Below, piece after piece: positions 1-7,682 of a stretch of DNA of 64,000 nt. Made by a program: the position numbers and the translations under genes. Source of the stretch: Pararhizobium qamdonense (GTDB taxonomy: Bacteria; Pseudomonadota; Alphaproteobacteria; Rhizobiales; Rhizobiaceae); assembly GCF_029277445.1 (NCBI RefSeq), contig NZ_CP119566.1, positions 1,800,001-1,864,000 on the forward strand, written 5' to 3'. The notes under the pieces were generated by a model that worked only from the letters and a program-made list of their open reading frames with translations, was not told the origin of the DNA and did no database searches. Each line of letters starts with the position of its first letter. Within the stretch, counting starts at the first letter, position 1.

Positions 1-736
1 AAAGTTTTACCAGTGCAGACCGTAATTCCCCTTTTGATTGCAGTGGCGCGTCATATTCCAGCCGTTTGAGTTGATCGCCGAGCGTCAAATCAACCCCGCT
101 GGCATCGAGCCCGGAGATTCGCCAGCCAGTTCCCTTGCCCTTGCAATAGAGTTTTGCGTACGTGCTCGCCGCATCGGCATGGTCGGAATTCATGTGGTCG
201 ATCGCGCCCGTCTCCATCTCCGCGATGTCACCTATCGCTACCGAGCGGATCATCAGGTCCTCGCCGTTAAGAATGTAGGCCCGGCCAAAGCCGCCGTTCA
301 TGTTCGCCTTCAGCGGCGTCAGCCGGAAGAAGGCGAAGTCGGGAAAATCGGCATAGAGCTTGGCTTTCGGGTGACGCCGGATGAAGCGTTCGCGGATCCG
401 CGCATGCGCGTCGCTGCCGCGCTCCACCTTTTGTGCCTCGCATTGCACGGTGAGCCGCGCATGAGCGAGCGGGTCGCCCTTGCCGATCTCGCCTGTGAGC
501 AGGGAGCAGCGCTGGTCCTTCGACAGGGCCTGCGTGTGGACGGATAGGGCAGAGACCAGGATCACCGGCGTGCCATCGGTATCGATGCCGATCAGCACGC
601 GGCTGACAAAGGGGAACCCGCCGCTGTTCGGTTTGATCACCGCTATGGCTGCGCTGCGTGCCGACCGGAGGATGATGCGGGCCAGCTTGCGCGCTTCATC
701 GTCGGTTTCGCGCAGAACAGAGGGTTTATCGGCCAT
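1..736 (-). CDS. HugZ-family haem utilisation / pyridoxamine 5'-phosphate oxidase-like protein (3' end cut by window edge)
   Basis: Reading the minus strand from the ATG at 736 gives an uninterrupted frame of about 245 codons that runs off the left edge of the window. The protein starts MADKPSVLRETDDEARKLAR. It has an FMN-binding split-barrel region with FPFVSRVLIGIDTDGTP and a GGFGRAYILNG segment. It then enters the C-terminal HugZ/DUF2470-type domain, whose hallmark AIDHMNSDHADA is visible near position 200. HugZ-like proteins bind haem and help release or use its iron in the cytoplasm. The long plus-strand frames over this stretch are shadows. AGAGG precedes the start. The gene lies downstream of the choXWV terminator and is probably transcribed separately. 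Substrate use is inferred from the family. Confidence 0.8.
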   Translation of the reverse strand, partial: MADKPSVLRETDDEARKLARIILRSARSAAIAVIKPNSGGFPFVSRVLIGIDTDGTPVILVSALSVHTQALSKDQRCSLLTGEIGKGDPLAHARLTVQCEAQKVERGSDAHARIRERFIRRHPKAKLYADFPDFAFFRLTPLKANMNGGFGRAYILNGEDLMIRSVAIGDIAEMETGAIDHMNSDHADAASTYAKLYCKGKGTGWRISGLDASGVDLTLGDQLKRLEYDAPLQSKGELRSALVKL

Positions 737-762
737 CGGGTTGCCTCTCGTCAAAATGCCAA

Positions 763-788
763 ACGCCCGGCGCAAATTGTCCGGGCGT
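763..788 (-). terminator. candidate terminator of the choXWV operon
   Basis: An 8-bp perfect inverted repeat, ACGCCCGG with its complement CCGGGCGT, has a 10-nt loop. Read on the minus strand it lies just after the choV stop and is followed by TTTGGCATTTT, a broken T tract. It also lies about 27 bp upstream of the HugZ-like start, so it may separate the two units. Confidence 0.5.
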
Positions 789-817
789 CCTTTATAATGT
801 CATCTTGACCATCATCG

Positions 818-1867
818 TCAACTTTTGTTGCGATGCCGCGTCAGGCCTTCCACGACGTTCTGTGCGTTGATCGTGCCGACGATCGCGCCATTATCGACGA
901 CGCCGATGCTGCCCGGCTGGCGCGACATGGCATCGAGAATGTCGATCAGCGGCGTCGTCGGCTTGGCGGTTGCCGAAACGCCGGCCGGGGCTTCGCCGCG
1001 ATTGACGCCCTGGCTCATCACGTCCATCGCCGTCAGCATGGTGATCGGGTTCATGTGCTGGACGAAATCGGCCACATACTGGTTGGCTGGGGTCTTGACG
1101 ATATCCTGCGGCGTGCCGCACTGGATGATCCGGCCGCCTTCCATGATGGCGATGCGGTTGCCGATGCGGAAGGCTTCGTCGAGGTCGTGGCTGACGAACA
1201 GGATGGTCTTTTTGAGCCGCCGCTGGAATTCAAGCAGTTCGTCCTGCAACCGGGTGCGGATCAGGGGATCGAGCGCCGAGAACGGCTCGTCCATCAGAAG
1301 GATCGGCGCGCCGGTGGCAAAGGCGCGGGCAAGACCCACACGCTGCTGCATGCCGCCGGACAGTTCCTTGACCTGGCGTCCCGCCCATTTCGTCAGGTTG
1401 ACCAGTTCCAGCTGCTCGGCGACGCGGTCCTTGCGCTCCTTGTCCGGGACGCCGGCCAGTTCCAGTCCGAAGCCGACATTGTCCTCGACCGTGCGCCAGG
1501 GCAAGAGCGCGAATTGCTGGAACACCATGGAGACGTCGTGCATGCGGAAATCGCGCAGCGATTTGGCCGATGTCTTGTAGGGGTTGATGACGCCGTGGCG
1601 GGTCTTGACCTGCACTTCGCCGCGCACCACCGGCGCCAAGCCGTTGACGGCGCGCAAGAGGGTCGATTTGCCCGAGCCCGACAGTCCCATCAGAACGAGG
1701 ATTTCGCCCTCTGTTATGGTCAGCGATGCATCGGCGACGCCGAGCACCAGACCCGTCGCAGCCCCGATTTCGTCGCGGGTCTTGCCCTGGTCGACCATGG
1801 CGATGGCGGTTTCCGGCTTGTTGCCGAAGATGATATCGACATTCTTGAAAATCACCGCATCGGTCAT
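818..1867 (-). CDS. choV: choline/betaine ABC transporter ATP-binding protein
   Basis: This 349-residue ATPase powers osmolyte-type uptake of choline or betaine at the inner membrane. Walker A is GLSGSGKST (about residue 61-69), the ABC signature is LSGGMQQR, and Walker B is ILLMDEP followed by FSALDP and a switch histidine in FVSHDLDEA. A C-terminal extension with GSIGVVDNGAIVGTI resembles the regulatory CBS tail of ProV/OpuAA-type proteins, though only part of a CBS fold is obvious. The start overlaps the choW stop by 4 bp (ATGA), indicating translational coupling. The order substrate-binding protein, permease, ATPase matches the rhizobial choXWV operon. Choline specificity is inferred from the neighbouring choX-like protein. 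Confidence 0.9.
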   Translation of the reverse strand: MTDAVIFKNVDIIFGNKPETAIAMVDQGKTRDEIGAATGLVLGVADASLTITEGEILVLMGLSGSGKSTLLRAVNGLAPVVRGEVQVKTRHGVINPYKTSAKSLRDFRMHDVSMVFQQFALLPWRTVEDNVGFGLELAGVPDKERKDRVAEQLELVNLTKWAGRQVKELSGGMQQRVGLARAFATGAPILLMDEPFSALDPLIRTRLQDELLEFQRRLKKTILFVSHDLDEAFRIGNRIAIMEGGRIIQCGTPQDIVKTPANQYVADFVQHMNPITMLTAMDVMSQGVNRGEAPAGVSATAKPTTPLIDILDAMSRQPGSIGVVDNGAIVGTINAQNVVEGLTRHRNKS

Positions 1868-2715
1868 GCGCCTTCTCCTTCATCGGACGAGCGGAACAGG
1901 CGGTCGAGAATGATCGCGAGGATGACGATACAGAGGCCGGATTCAAAACCCATGGCGATGTTGACCGTATTCAGCGCCCGCACGACGGGTACGCCGAGAC
2001 CGGCAGCCCCCACCAGCGCCGAAATGACCACCATCGACAGCGACAGCATGATGGTCTGGGTTAACCCGGCCATGATCTGCGGCGTGGCGAAGGGCAGTTC
2101 GATCTTGCGCAGCACCTGCGCCGGCGTCGCGCCAAAGGAAACGGCAGCTTCCACCAGCGAGGGCGGGGTGGAGATGATGCCAAGGCGGGTGAGGCGGATC
2201 GGGGCGGGAATGGCGAAAATCACGGTGGCGATCAGGCCGGGCACCATGCCAAGACCGAAGAGCACGAGGGCCGGGATAAGATAAACGAAGGTCGGGATGG
2301 TCTGCATCAGGTCCAGGATCGGCCGCATCACGGCATAGACCCAGGCACGGCGGGCAGCGGCGATCCCAAGTGGAATGCCGACGGCCATCGAGACGAAGCT
2401 TGCCGCCAGAACCAGCGCCAGCGTCTCCGTCGTTGCCTTCCAGTAGCCGAGATTGATGATCAGGAGCAGGCCGAACAGCGTGAACAGGGTGACGCCGACC
2501 GAGCGGCGGAACCAATAGGATAGTGCCGTGACGATGGCGACCACGATCAGCGGATGCGGCGTTTGCAGGACCCAGAGGATCGCATTGACGACACCGGCCA
2601 GGATTGCCGACACCTGGTCGAAAAAGCCGGTGAAATTGGTGGTCAGCCAGGTGAAGAAACTCTTCGCCCAGCCGCCAATGGGTATGCGTCGATCAGGGTT
2701 GGTTAGCCATTCCAC
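1864..2715 (-). CDS. choW: choline/betaine ABC transporter permease
   Basis: A 283-residue inner-membrane permease of the ProW/OpuAB type. Several hydrophobic segments are visible (for example residues 32-60, 75-90 and 95-115). The binding-protein-dependent transport signature EAAVSFGATPAQVLRKIELP, which contacts the ATPase, lies near residue 190. The first 25 residues form a short cytoplasmic or amphipathic stretch. The gene overlaps choV by 4 bp and is separated from choX by about 110 bp containing an intrinsic terminator, so it is probably expressed by read-through from the choX promoter. Confidence 0.9.
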   Translation of the reverse strand: MEWLTNPDRRIPIGGWAKSFFTWLTTNFTGFFDQVSAILAGVVNAILWVLQTPHPLIVVAIVTALSYWFRRSVGVTLFTLFGLLLIINLGYWKATTETLALVLAASFVSMAVGIPLGIAAARRAWVYAVMRPILDLMQTIPTFVYLIPALVLFGLGMVPGLIATVIFAIPAPIRLTRLGIISTPPSLVEAAVSFGATPAQVLRKIELPFATPQIMAGLTQTIMLSLSMVVISALVGAAGLGVPVVRALNTVNIAMGFESGLCIVILAIILDRLFRSSDEGEGA

Positions 2716-2793
2716 GGGAAAATCGCCTGGTTCTTGGAGCCAATCATAGGAGCGGAAGCGCGTGCCATCTGCTGACGGGCGTTGCGCTTAAAA

Positions 2794-2817
2794 AAGGCGG
2801 GGACTGAGCCCCGCCTT
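2794..2817 (-). terminator. intercistronic terminator between choX and choW
   Basis: A 9-bp perfect stem (AAGGCGGGG and CCCCGCCTT) with a 6-nt loop is followed on the minus strand by TTTTTT. It sits directly after the choX stop and before choW. This is the usual arrangement for making more binding protein than membrane components by partial termination. Confidence 0.75.
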
Positions 2818-2827
2818 GATAGGCCGG

Positions 2828-3775
2828 TCAAAGACCGAGCGCGGTCTTGACGGCTGGCAACCCTTCGGCGCCGTCCTTGGTGGTGACGCCTGCAAGCCAG
2901 GGATCGATTGCCGCCGGATTGGCCTTCAGCCACTCGTTGGCAGCCACTTCCGGATCCTTGCCGTCGTTGAGGATCTTGCCCATGATCTCGTTTTCCATCG
3001 GGAGCGAGAATTTCAGGTTGGTGATCAGCTTGCCGACATTCGGGCACTCGGCGGTATAACCGGCGCGGACATTGGTGAAGATTGTGGCGCCGCCCAGATT
3101 GGGTCCGAAGATGTCGTCGCCGCCGGTCAGGTAGGTCAGCTTGAAGTTGGCGTTCATCGGATGCGGTTCCCAGCCGAGGAAGATGACCGGCTGGCCGTCC
3201 TTTTCAGCGCGGGCGACCTGCGCCAGCATGCCCTGTTCGGAAGATTCGACCACTTCGAAGCCCTTGAGGCCGAACGTGTCCTTATCCGTCATGTCGATGA
3301 TCAGGCGATTGCCGTCATTGCCGGGCTCGATGCCGTAGATCTTGCCTTCGAGCTCATCCTTGTGCGCGGCGATGTCCTTGAAGTCCTTGATGCCGAGTTC
3401 GGCACCCTTGGCATTGGTCGCCAGCGTGTACTTGGCGCCTTCCAGGTTCGGGCCGAACGATTCGACCGACTTGTCGTTGAGGAACGGGCGGACGTCGGCT
3501 TCCTGCGTCGGCATCCAATTGCCGAGGAACACGTCGATATCCTTGTTCTTCAACGACTGGTAGGTGACGGGAACGGACAGAACCTTGATATCCGTCTGAT
3601 AGCCAAGACCTTTGAGGATCGAGGAAACGGTCGCCGTCGTTGCGGTGATATCGGTCCAGCCGACATCCGCGAAGCGGACGGTGCCACAGCTTTCAGGCTC
3701 GGCGGCATGGGCGGATGTCAGGGCTGCCAGCGATACCGCTGCAGTCAGCATGAATTTGAGTGTCAGTCTGGTCAT
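2828..3775 (-). CDS. choX: choline/betaine ABC transporter substrate-binding protein
   Basis: A periplasmic binding protein of the OpuAC/ProX type, about 315 residues. The signal peptide MTRLTLKFMLTAAVSLAAL is followed by a cleavage region ending SAHAA. The mature protein begins ESCGTVRFADVGWTDITATT, typical of rhizobial ChoX. Later it carries VFLGNWMPTQ and VIFLGWEPHPMN, which supply the tryptophans of the aromatic box that holds the trimethylammonium group. I place the start at 3775 rather than 11 codons further upstream because AGGGG lies about 10 nt before this ATG and the signal peptide begins here. It is the first gene of choXWV. Confidence 0.9.
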   Translation of the reverse strand: MTRLTLKFMLTAAVSLAALTSAHAAEPESCGTVRFADVGWTDITATTATVSSILKGLGYQTDIKVLSVPVTYQSLKNKDIDVFLGNWMPTQEADVRPFLNDKSVESFGPNLEGAKYTLATNAKGAELGIKDFKDIAAHKDELEGKIYGIEPGNDGNRLIIDMTDKDTFGLKGFEVVESSEQGMLAQVARAEKDGQPVIFLGWEPHPMNANFKLTYLTGGDDIFGPNLGGATIFTNVRAGYTAECPNVGKLITNLKFSLPMENEIMGKILNDGKDPEVAANEWLKANPAAIDPWLAGVTTKDGAEGLPAVKTALGL

Positions 3776-3812
3776 CGTGATATTCCCCTGCCTTTTGATT
3801 TTAGCCAATCAC

Positions 3813-3868
3813 CAAATGTCCGCCAATTCAAGCGCCCTGGTGTTGCCTTGAGTGTATTGGGACATTTG
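3813..3868. repeat. long inverted repeat in the choX/tdk intergenic region
   Basis: CAAATGTCC (3813-3821) is matched by its exact complement GGACATTTG (3860-3868). Inside these arms, CCAAT and TCAAG find partial partners CTTGA and ATTGG. The repeat lies about 40 bp upstream of the choX start, between choX and tdk, which are divergent. It could be an operator or an RNA stem. I see no T tract that would make it a terminator. Confidence 0.4.
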
Positions 3869-4017
3869 CCGGACACGCCCGCCTAAAGCGACGTGAGATG
3901 TCGCATTGCTCATGTTCTGGCATCTGCCGTCGATTTTCTGTGACTTTCGCGCTTGCGCTCTGGCCTTCCTCGCTTGGTCTGTTCATGAACAATCAACAGC
4001 ATACAGAAGAGGACGCC

Positions 4018-4599
4018 ATGGCAAAACTGTATTTCAGCTACGCCACGATGAACGCAGGCAAATCGACCATGCTTTTGCAGGCGTCGTACAATTATCGCGA
4101 ACGCGGTATGCGTACGGTCATCCTGATTGCGGCCTTTGACGACCGGGCGGGCATGGGGCGCGTGTCCTCGCGCATCGGATTGAGCGAAGACGGCATCGCC
4201 TTTACGCATGCCGACGACCTCTATGCGCTGGTCGAGCGCCTGCACGGCGAAGAGACGATCGCCTGCGTCTTTGTCGATGAAGCACAGTTTCTGGGCGAAG
4301 ATCAGGTCTGGCAGCTGGCCCGCGTCGCCGATCGCATCGGCATTCCGGTGATGGCCTACGGTCTGCGCACGGATTTCCAGGGCAAGCTCTTTCCAGGCTC
4401 GATGGCGCTGCTCGCCATTGCCGACGAGATGCGGGAAGTGCGCACCATCTGCCATTGCGGCCGAAAGGCGACCATGGTGGCGCGGATGGACGCGGACGGA
4501 AATGTCGTGCGGGAAGGGGCGCAGGTCGAAGTCGGCGGCAACGAGAAATACGTGGTCTATTGCCGCCGTCACTGGGAAGACCAGATGAACGAAGCGTGA
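4018..4599 (+). CDS. tdk: thymidine kinase
   Basis: A type II thymidine kinase of 193 residues that phosphorylates thymidine with ATP in nucleotide salvage. It has the P loop ATMNAGKST at residues 9-17, the catalytic glutamate in FVDEAQFL (E88) and zinc-binding cysteines in ICHCGRKA and the C-terminal CRRHW. Longer in-frame starts exist upstream, but MAKLYFSYATMNAGK is where the family normally begins. AGAGGA precedes it. The gene stands alone and is divergent from choX. Confidence 0.93.
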   Translation: MAKLYFSYATMNAGKSTMLLQASYNYRERGMRTVILIAAFDDRAGMGRVSSRIGLSEDGIAFTHADDLYALVERLHGEETIACVFVDEAQFLGEDQVWQLARVADRIGIPVMAYGLRTDFQGKLFPGSMALLAIADEMREVRTICHCGRKATMVARMDADGNVVREGAQVEVGGNEKYVVYCRRHWEDQMNEA

Positions 4600-4671
4600 G
4601 GGCGGGCTATCGCCGGATATCTGCGCCGTGCCATGATGGCGTGCCTGCCGCCACCTTCCGGGAAACCCGCC

Positions 4672-5079
4672 ATGCCCTTCTCCTTGTCTCACCGTCCTGC
4701 CTCTTTCGGCCTTTTTCTCTGTCTTTCCATCAGTCTGGGTGCGGATCTTTCGCATGCAGCCGGTAATGCCGAGGCGGGCGCGCAGGTCTTCAAGAAATGC
4801 GGCGCCTGCCATACCGCGACCGAGCCGATGAACCGTGTCGGCCCGAGCCTGATGGGTATTGTTGGGCGTCCGGTCGCGACCTTCACTGGATACAATTATT
4901 CCAGCGCAATGGCGGTGTTCGGTGAGGATGGCAAGGTCTGGGACGAGGAGCGTTTGTCGGAATATCTGATGAGCCCCAAGGCCATGGTTCCCGGCACCAA
5001 AATGTCTTTTCCAGGCCTTAGAAAGCCGCAGGAGATCGAGAATGTCCTTGCCTATCTGAAGACGAAAGCCGCGCCGTAA
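4672..5079 (+). CDS. exported class I c-type cytochrome
   Basis: A small soluble cytochrome c of about 135 residues. A hydrophobic signal peptide (residues 1-27, ending LSHAA) is followed by GNAEAGAQVFKKCGACHTA, which contains the haem-binding CGACH motif. The distal methionine is probably in MVPGTKMSFPG, the usual class I ligand position. The N-terminal region and the GYNYSSAM segment resemble cytochrome c2/CycA-type electron carriers of the periplasm. A start 13 codons earlier (4633) is possible; neither has a strong ribosome site. No cytochrome assembly genes are nearby. Confidence 0.85.
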   Translation: MPFSLSHRPASFGLFLCLSISLGADLSHAAGNAEAGAQVFKKCGACHTATEPMNRVGPSLMGIVGRPVATFTGYNYSSAMAVFGEDGKVWDEERLSEYLMSPKAMVPGTKMSFPGLRKPQEIENVLAYLKTKAAP

Positions 5080-5245
5080 GAGCGCAATCGCGGCCGTTAC
5101 AGTTCTGCCGAGGCGATCCAGGGTTTAAAATCCGCAGATTGCGCACTTGTTCTTCAAATTGCTGCTCCCATTATATAAGCTGATGTCAGGACTGAATAAT
5201 TTGGCTGCGCGGCGCGTCTGCACCGGAGCAACAGGGGGAAAAACG

Positions 5246-6334
5246 ATGGCGACACTTCAGAATTTTGAGAGCGAAATCGAAAAAACCCGCGGCATCGTCG
5301 AACAGATGCGCGGCAAGATGAACCAGTCTGCCGTCGTGCTCGACCAGTTCGCAAAATCCGACACCAAGCTGGGCGATGCGAATTTCGACATCGAGAATGC
5401 CCGCATCCAGGACGTCATCAACCAGCAGAAGGTCATGGAAGGCAATATTGCCGACCTGATCATCGGCCTGGAAGACGCCACGAACGTATTCGGCTCCGAA
5501 TTCGAGAGCATGAAGAACTATACCGGCTACGAGAAATTCATCGGCATCTTCTCCAAGCAGAGCGCGCAGCGCATGCGCACAGACCGCGTCCGCAACATGT
5601 CGCTTGCCGGCAACCTGCAGGAGCTTCTTTCCAAATCCGACACGATCGTCGGCATCCTGAAAGAGCAGAAGGGCGTTCTCGACCAGCGCTACAAGACCTC
5701 GGAGGCGAGCCTGCTCCAGGTCATCGAGCGGCGCAAGGCGACGATTGCCAACCTGCAGCAGACGCAGAAGCGCATCGAGGAACTCAATCCGATGCTGATG
5801 GACATCGAAAACCGGATCGCCGCCTCGACCGACCAGATTTCCCGCACCCAGCTTGAGGGCGAGCGGTCGGTGCTGGCGACGGAATATAACGAGAAGCAGG
5901 CCAAGGAACAGGAACTGCTGGCGGAGAGCCAGACCTACGAGCGCTACACCTCGATGTTCCAGACGTTCGTCGATTCGCTGAACAACCAGATCGCGGCGCA
6001 GAACACGCTGATCAACAAGCTGACCATCGATACCGAACAGCGCATCGTGCTCTACAAGGCGCTGGAGGATTCCTTGAAGACCGCAGCGCAGCAGGATGTG
6101 GCCCACAAGATCAACACGCTGGGCAGCCAGGTCGATACCGCAGCGGAGGAAACCATGGCCGGCATCGGCTCGGCCTCGCAGCGCCATATCGGCGATCTTC
6201 TGGAGATGCACGAGAAAAACATGCTCTCCACCCAGGACATCCAGCGCCGCAAGAAGCTTGCGGACGATGCGTTTGCCCGGCGCTTCCAGGCGGTGATGGA
6301 TAAGCATAATTCGGCGAATTATGTGAAGCAGTGA
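5246..6334 (+). CDS. coiled-coil protein of unknown function, first gene of the AAA ATPase cluster
   Basis: A 362-residue soluble protein that I do not recognise. It is rich in E, Q, K, L and I with heptad-like spacing throughout, most clearly in residues 150-290, where stretches such as LQQTQKRIEELNPMLMDIEN and NEKQAKEQELLAESQTYERY look like long coiled coils. There is no signal peptide, transmembrane segment or cysteine-rich motif. A loose resemblance to TelA/KlaA-type helical proteins is possible but unproven. The start is chosen at MATLQNFESEIEK because AGGGGGAA lies 7 nt upstream. An earlier in-frame start at 5147 lacks this. The same strand continues into the unknown protein, the AAA ATPase, the DUF6638-like and the DUF2333-like genes. 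Confidence 0.75.
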   Translation: MATLQNFESEIEKTRGIVEQMRGKMNQSAVVLDQFAKSDTKLGDANFDIENARIQDVINQQKVMEGNIADLIIGLEDATNVFGSEFESMKNYTGYEKFIGIFSKQSAQRMRTDRVRNMSLAGNLQELLSKSDTIVGILKEQKGVLDQRYKTSEASLLQVIERRKATIANLQQTQKRIEELNPMLMDIENRIAASTDQISRTQLEGERSVLATEYNEKQAKEQELLAESQTYERYTSMFQTFVDSLNNQIAAQNTLINKLTIDTEQRIVLYKALEDSLKTAAQQDVAHKINTLGSQVDTAAEETMAGIGSASQRHIGDLLEMHEKNMLSTQDIQRRKKLADDAFARRFQAVMDKHNSANYVKQ

Positions 6335-6405
6335 TTGCACTCGCAATGCCATTACGCGCGAAAATATCCGATTTGCCAGGCTACGATAGCCGTTGGCGGG
6401 TCCGC

Positions 6406-6523
6406 ACCTCCCCCTTGAGGGGGGAGGTCGCGCGGAACGCGCGGGTGGGGGTGATCGTCAGGGACGCAGCAAGGTCACCCCACCCCGGAGCTCCGCTCCG
6501 ACCCTCCCCCTCAAGGGGAGGGT
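6406..6523. repeat. RIME-like palindromic intergenic element
   Basis: The element is bounded by two near-perfect palindromes, ACCTCCCCCTTGAGG...GGGGAGGT (6406-6428) and ACCCTCCCCCTCAAGG...GGAGGGT (6501-6523). Between them GGTGGGGGTGA pairs with TCACCCCACC. A second copy with the same ends but a longer centre lies at 62850-63051. The structure matches the two-palindrome RIME elements described in Rhizobium; family assignment is by memory of that architecture. Its right end lies 7 bp from the next ATG. Confidence 0.8.
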
Positions 6524-6530
6524 GGAGATC

Positions 6531-7679
6531 ATGAACGCCGCATCCGAAGGCGCGGTCGGCCAGTATTTCGCCTCCATCCGGGCAGCGCTCGGTGGTCTCG
6601 AGATTTTCCTCGGTGATCGCAATTCGCCGCTGTACCGCGATACCGTGGTGGGCGAAGTCGTTGTTCCCTATCTCTCGCGGCTGAAGGCGTCGTTTTCATG
6701 CTGGGAAAACCGGATCGGCTTTATCGAGCAGTTCCGCATCTCTCGGGCCGAGAGCGGCTTTCCGGTGTTCCAGAATGTGCTGGAGCTGGAAAACGACCGG
6801 CAATCGGCGGAAAAGCGGCTGGCCGGAATTCCGCTGGCCGATGCGCTGCGCCAGGAAATGGCCGATTTCATCCTGCGGCAGAAGGCGTTTCCGGCCGAAC
6901 TGCAATCGCGCATGGCCGAGCGGCTCTATCTTGAGCAGATCGGCAAGGGCGATATTTTCTCGCCTTTCATCATGCCCGAGACCATCCGTGTCGGCGTCAA
7001 TCAGAAGACCATGCGGCCCTATTATGTCGTCTGCTGGGGTGCCTTCGACGGCGCCAGCACGCTGCCGATGGTGTATATGTCCGTTATTGAGGATTCCTCC
7101 GAAAAGATCGTCAAGCTTCTGGTGACGCCGGATGGCAAGCTCAACCCTGAAACGGATATTCCGCTGCCCGTCGGTGGTCTGCTCAATCCGGATCTCGCCA
7201 GCCGTTTTGATGATTTTGCGCTGAAGAACAGCGCCTATTCGCTGACGCCGGTGACGATCGCGACCAATCTCGACAAGGATTTCGAGGACCTGCATCCCAA
7301 GCAGATGCGGCGGATCGTGCTGGGTCCCTTCTATTCCGCCGGGATTACCGAGAACAATGCCAAGATCAACGAGATCCTGTCGAAGGTGCGCAAGACCGAG
7401 AATGCCTGGCTGCTGACCTGGACCGTACAGGAGGTCTTCTCCAAGGCGGAGCGGCCAGCCCAGCGCGGCTTCTTCTCCTCGACGCCGGCCTCGGAAGAAT
7501 TCCATATTGATACCGATAATCTGGAGGCGACGCGTATGGGCGTGAGTTCCTATGAGAAACACGCGCTGGTGCCGCATGACGCCTATCAGGCGCTCTATGC
7601 CGCCGGCGATGCGGCAGCCATCTTCGGCGACTACAAGGTGCATGTCATCTCCGGAAACCAGGTCATCAGCGAGGTCTAG
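6531..7679 (+). CDS. conserved protein of unknown function, second gene of the AAA ATPase cluster
   Basis: A 382-residue protein I cannot assign. It begins MNAASEGAVGQYFASIRAAL and contains a helical N-terminal half (residues 1-140, VLELENDRQSAEKRL) and a mixed C-terminal half with VYMSVIEDSSEKIVKLLV and HPKQMRRIVLGPFYSAGIT. No signal peptide or membrane segment is seen. It stops 3 bp before the AAA ATPase, so the two are surely co-transcribed. Its ribosome site (AGGGGAGGG, then GGAG) is formed by the right arm of the palindromic element that separates it from the coiled-coil gene. A frame open upstream through the repeat is probably not translated. Confidence 0.75.
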   Translation: MNAASEGAVGQYFASIRAALGGLEIFLGDRNSPLYRDTVVGEVVVPYLSRLKASFSCWENRIGFIEQFRISRAESGFPVFQNVLELENDRQSAEKRLAGIPLADALRQEMADFILRQKAFPAELQSRMAERLYLEQIGKGDIFSPFIMPETIRVGVNQKTMRPYYVVCWGAFDGASTLPMVYMSVIEDSSEKIVKLLVTPDGKLNPETDIPLPVGGLLNPDLASRFDDFALKNSAYSLTPVTIATNLDKDFEDLHPKQMRRIVLGPFYSAGITENNAKINEILSKVRKTENAWLLTWTVQEVFSKAERPAQRGFFSSTPASEEFHIDTDNLEATRMGVSSYEKHALVPHDAYQALYAAGDAAAIFGDYKVHVISGNQVISEV

Positions 7680-7682
7680 GAT

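Noticed and set aside
38..797. Two plus-strand frames at the left edge.
   Set aside because: The minus strand carries a continuous HugZ-like protein with the DUF2470-type motif.
833..2284. A 483-codon plus-strand frame across choV and choW.
   Set aside because: It is antisense to a clear ABC ATPase and permease; its length comes from high G+C third-position bias. The protein shows no motif.
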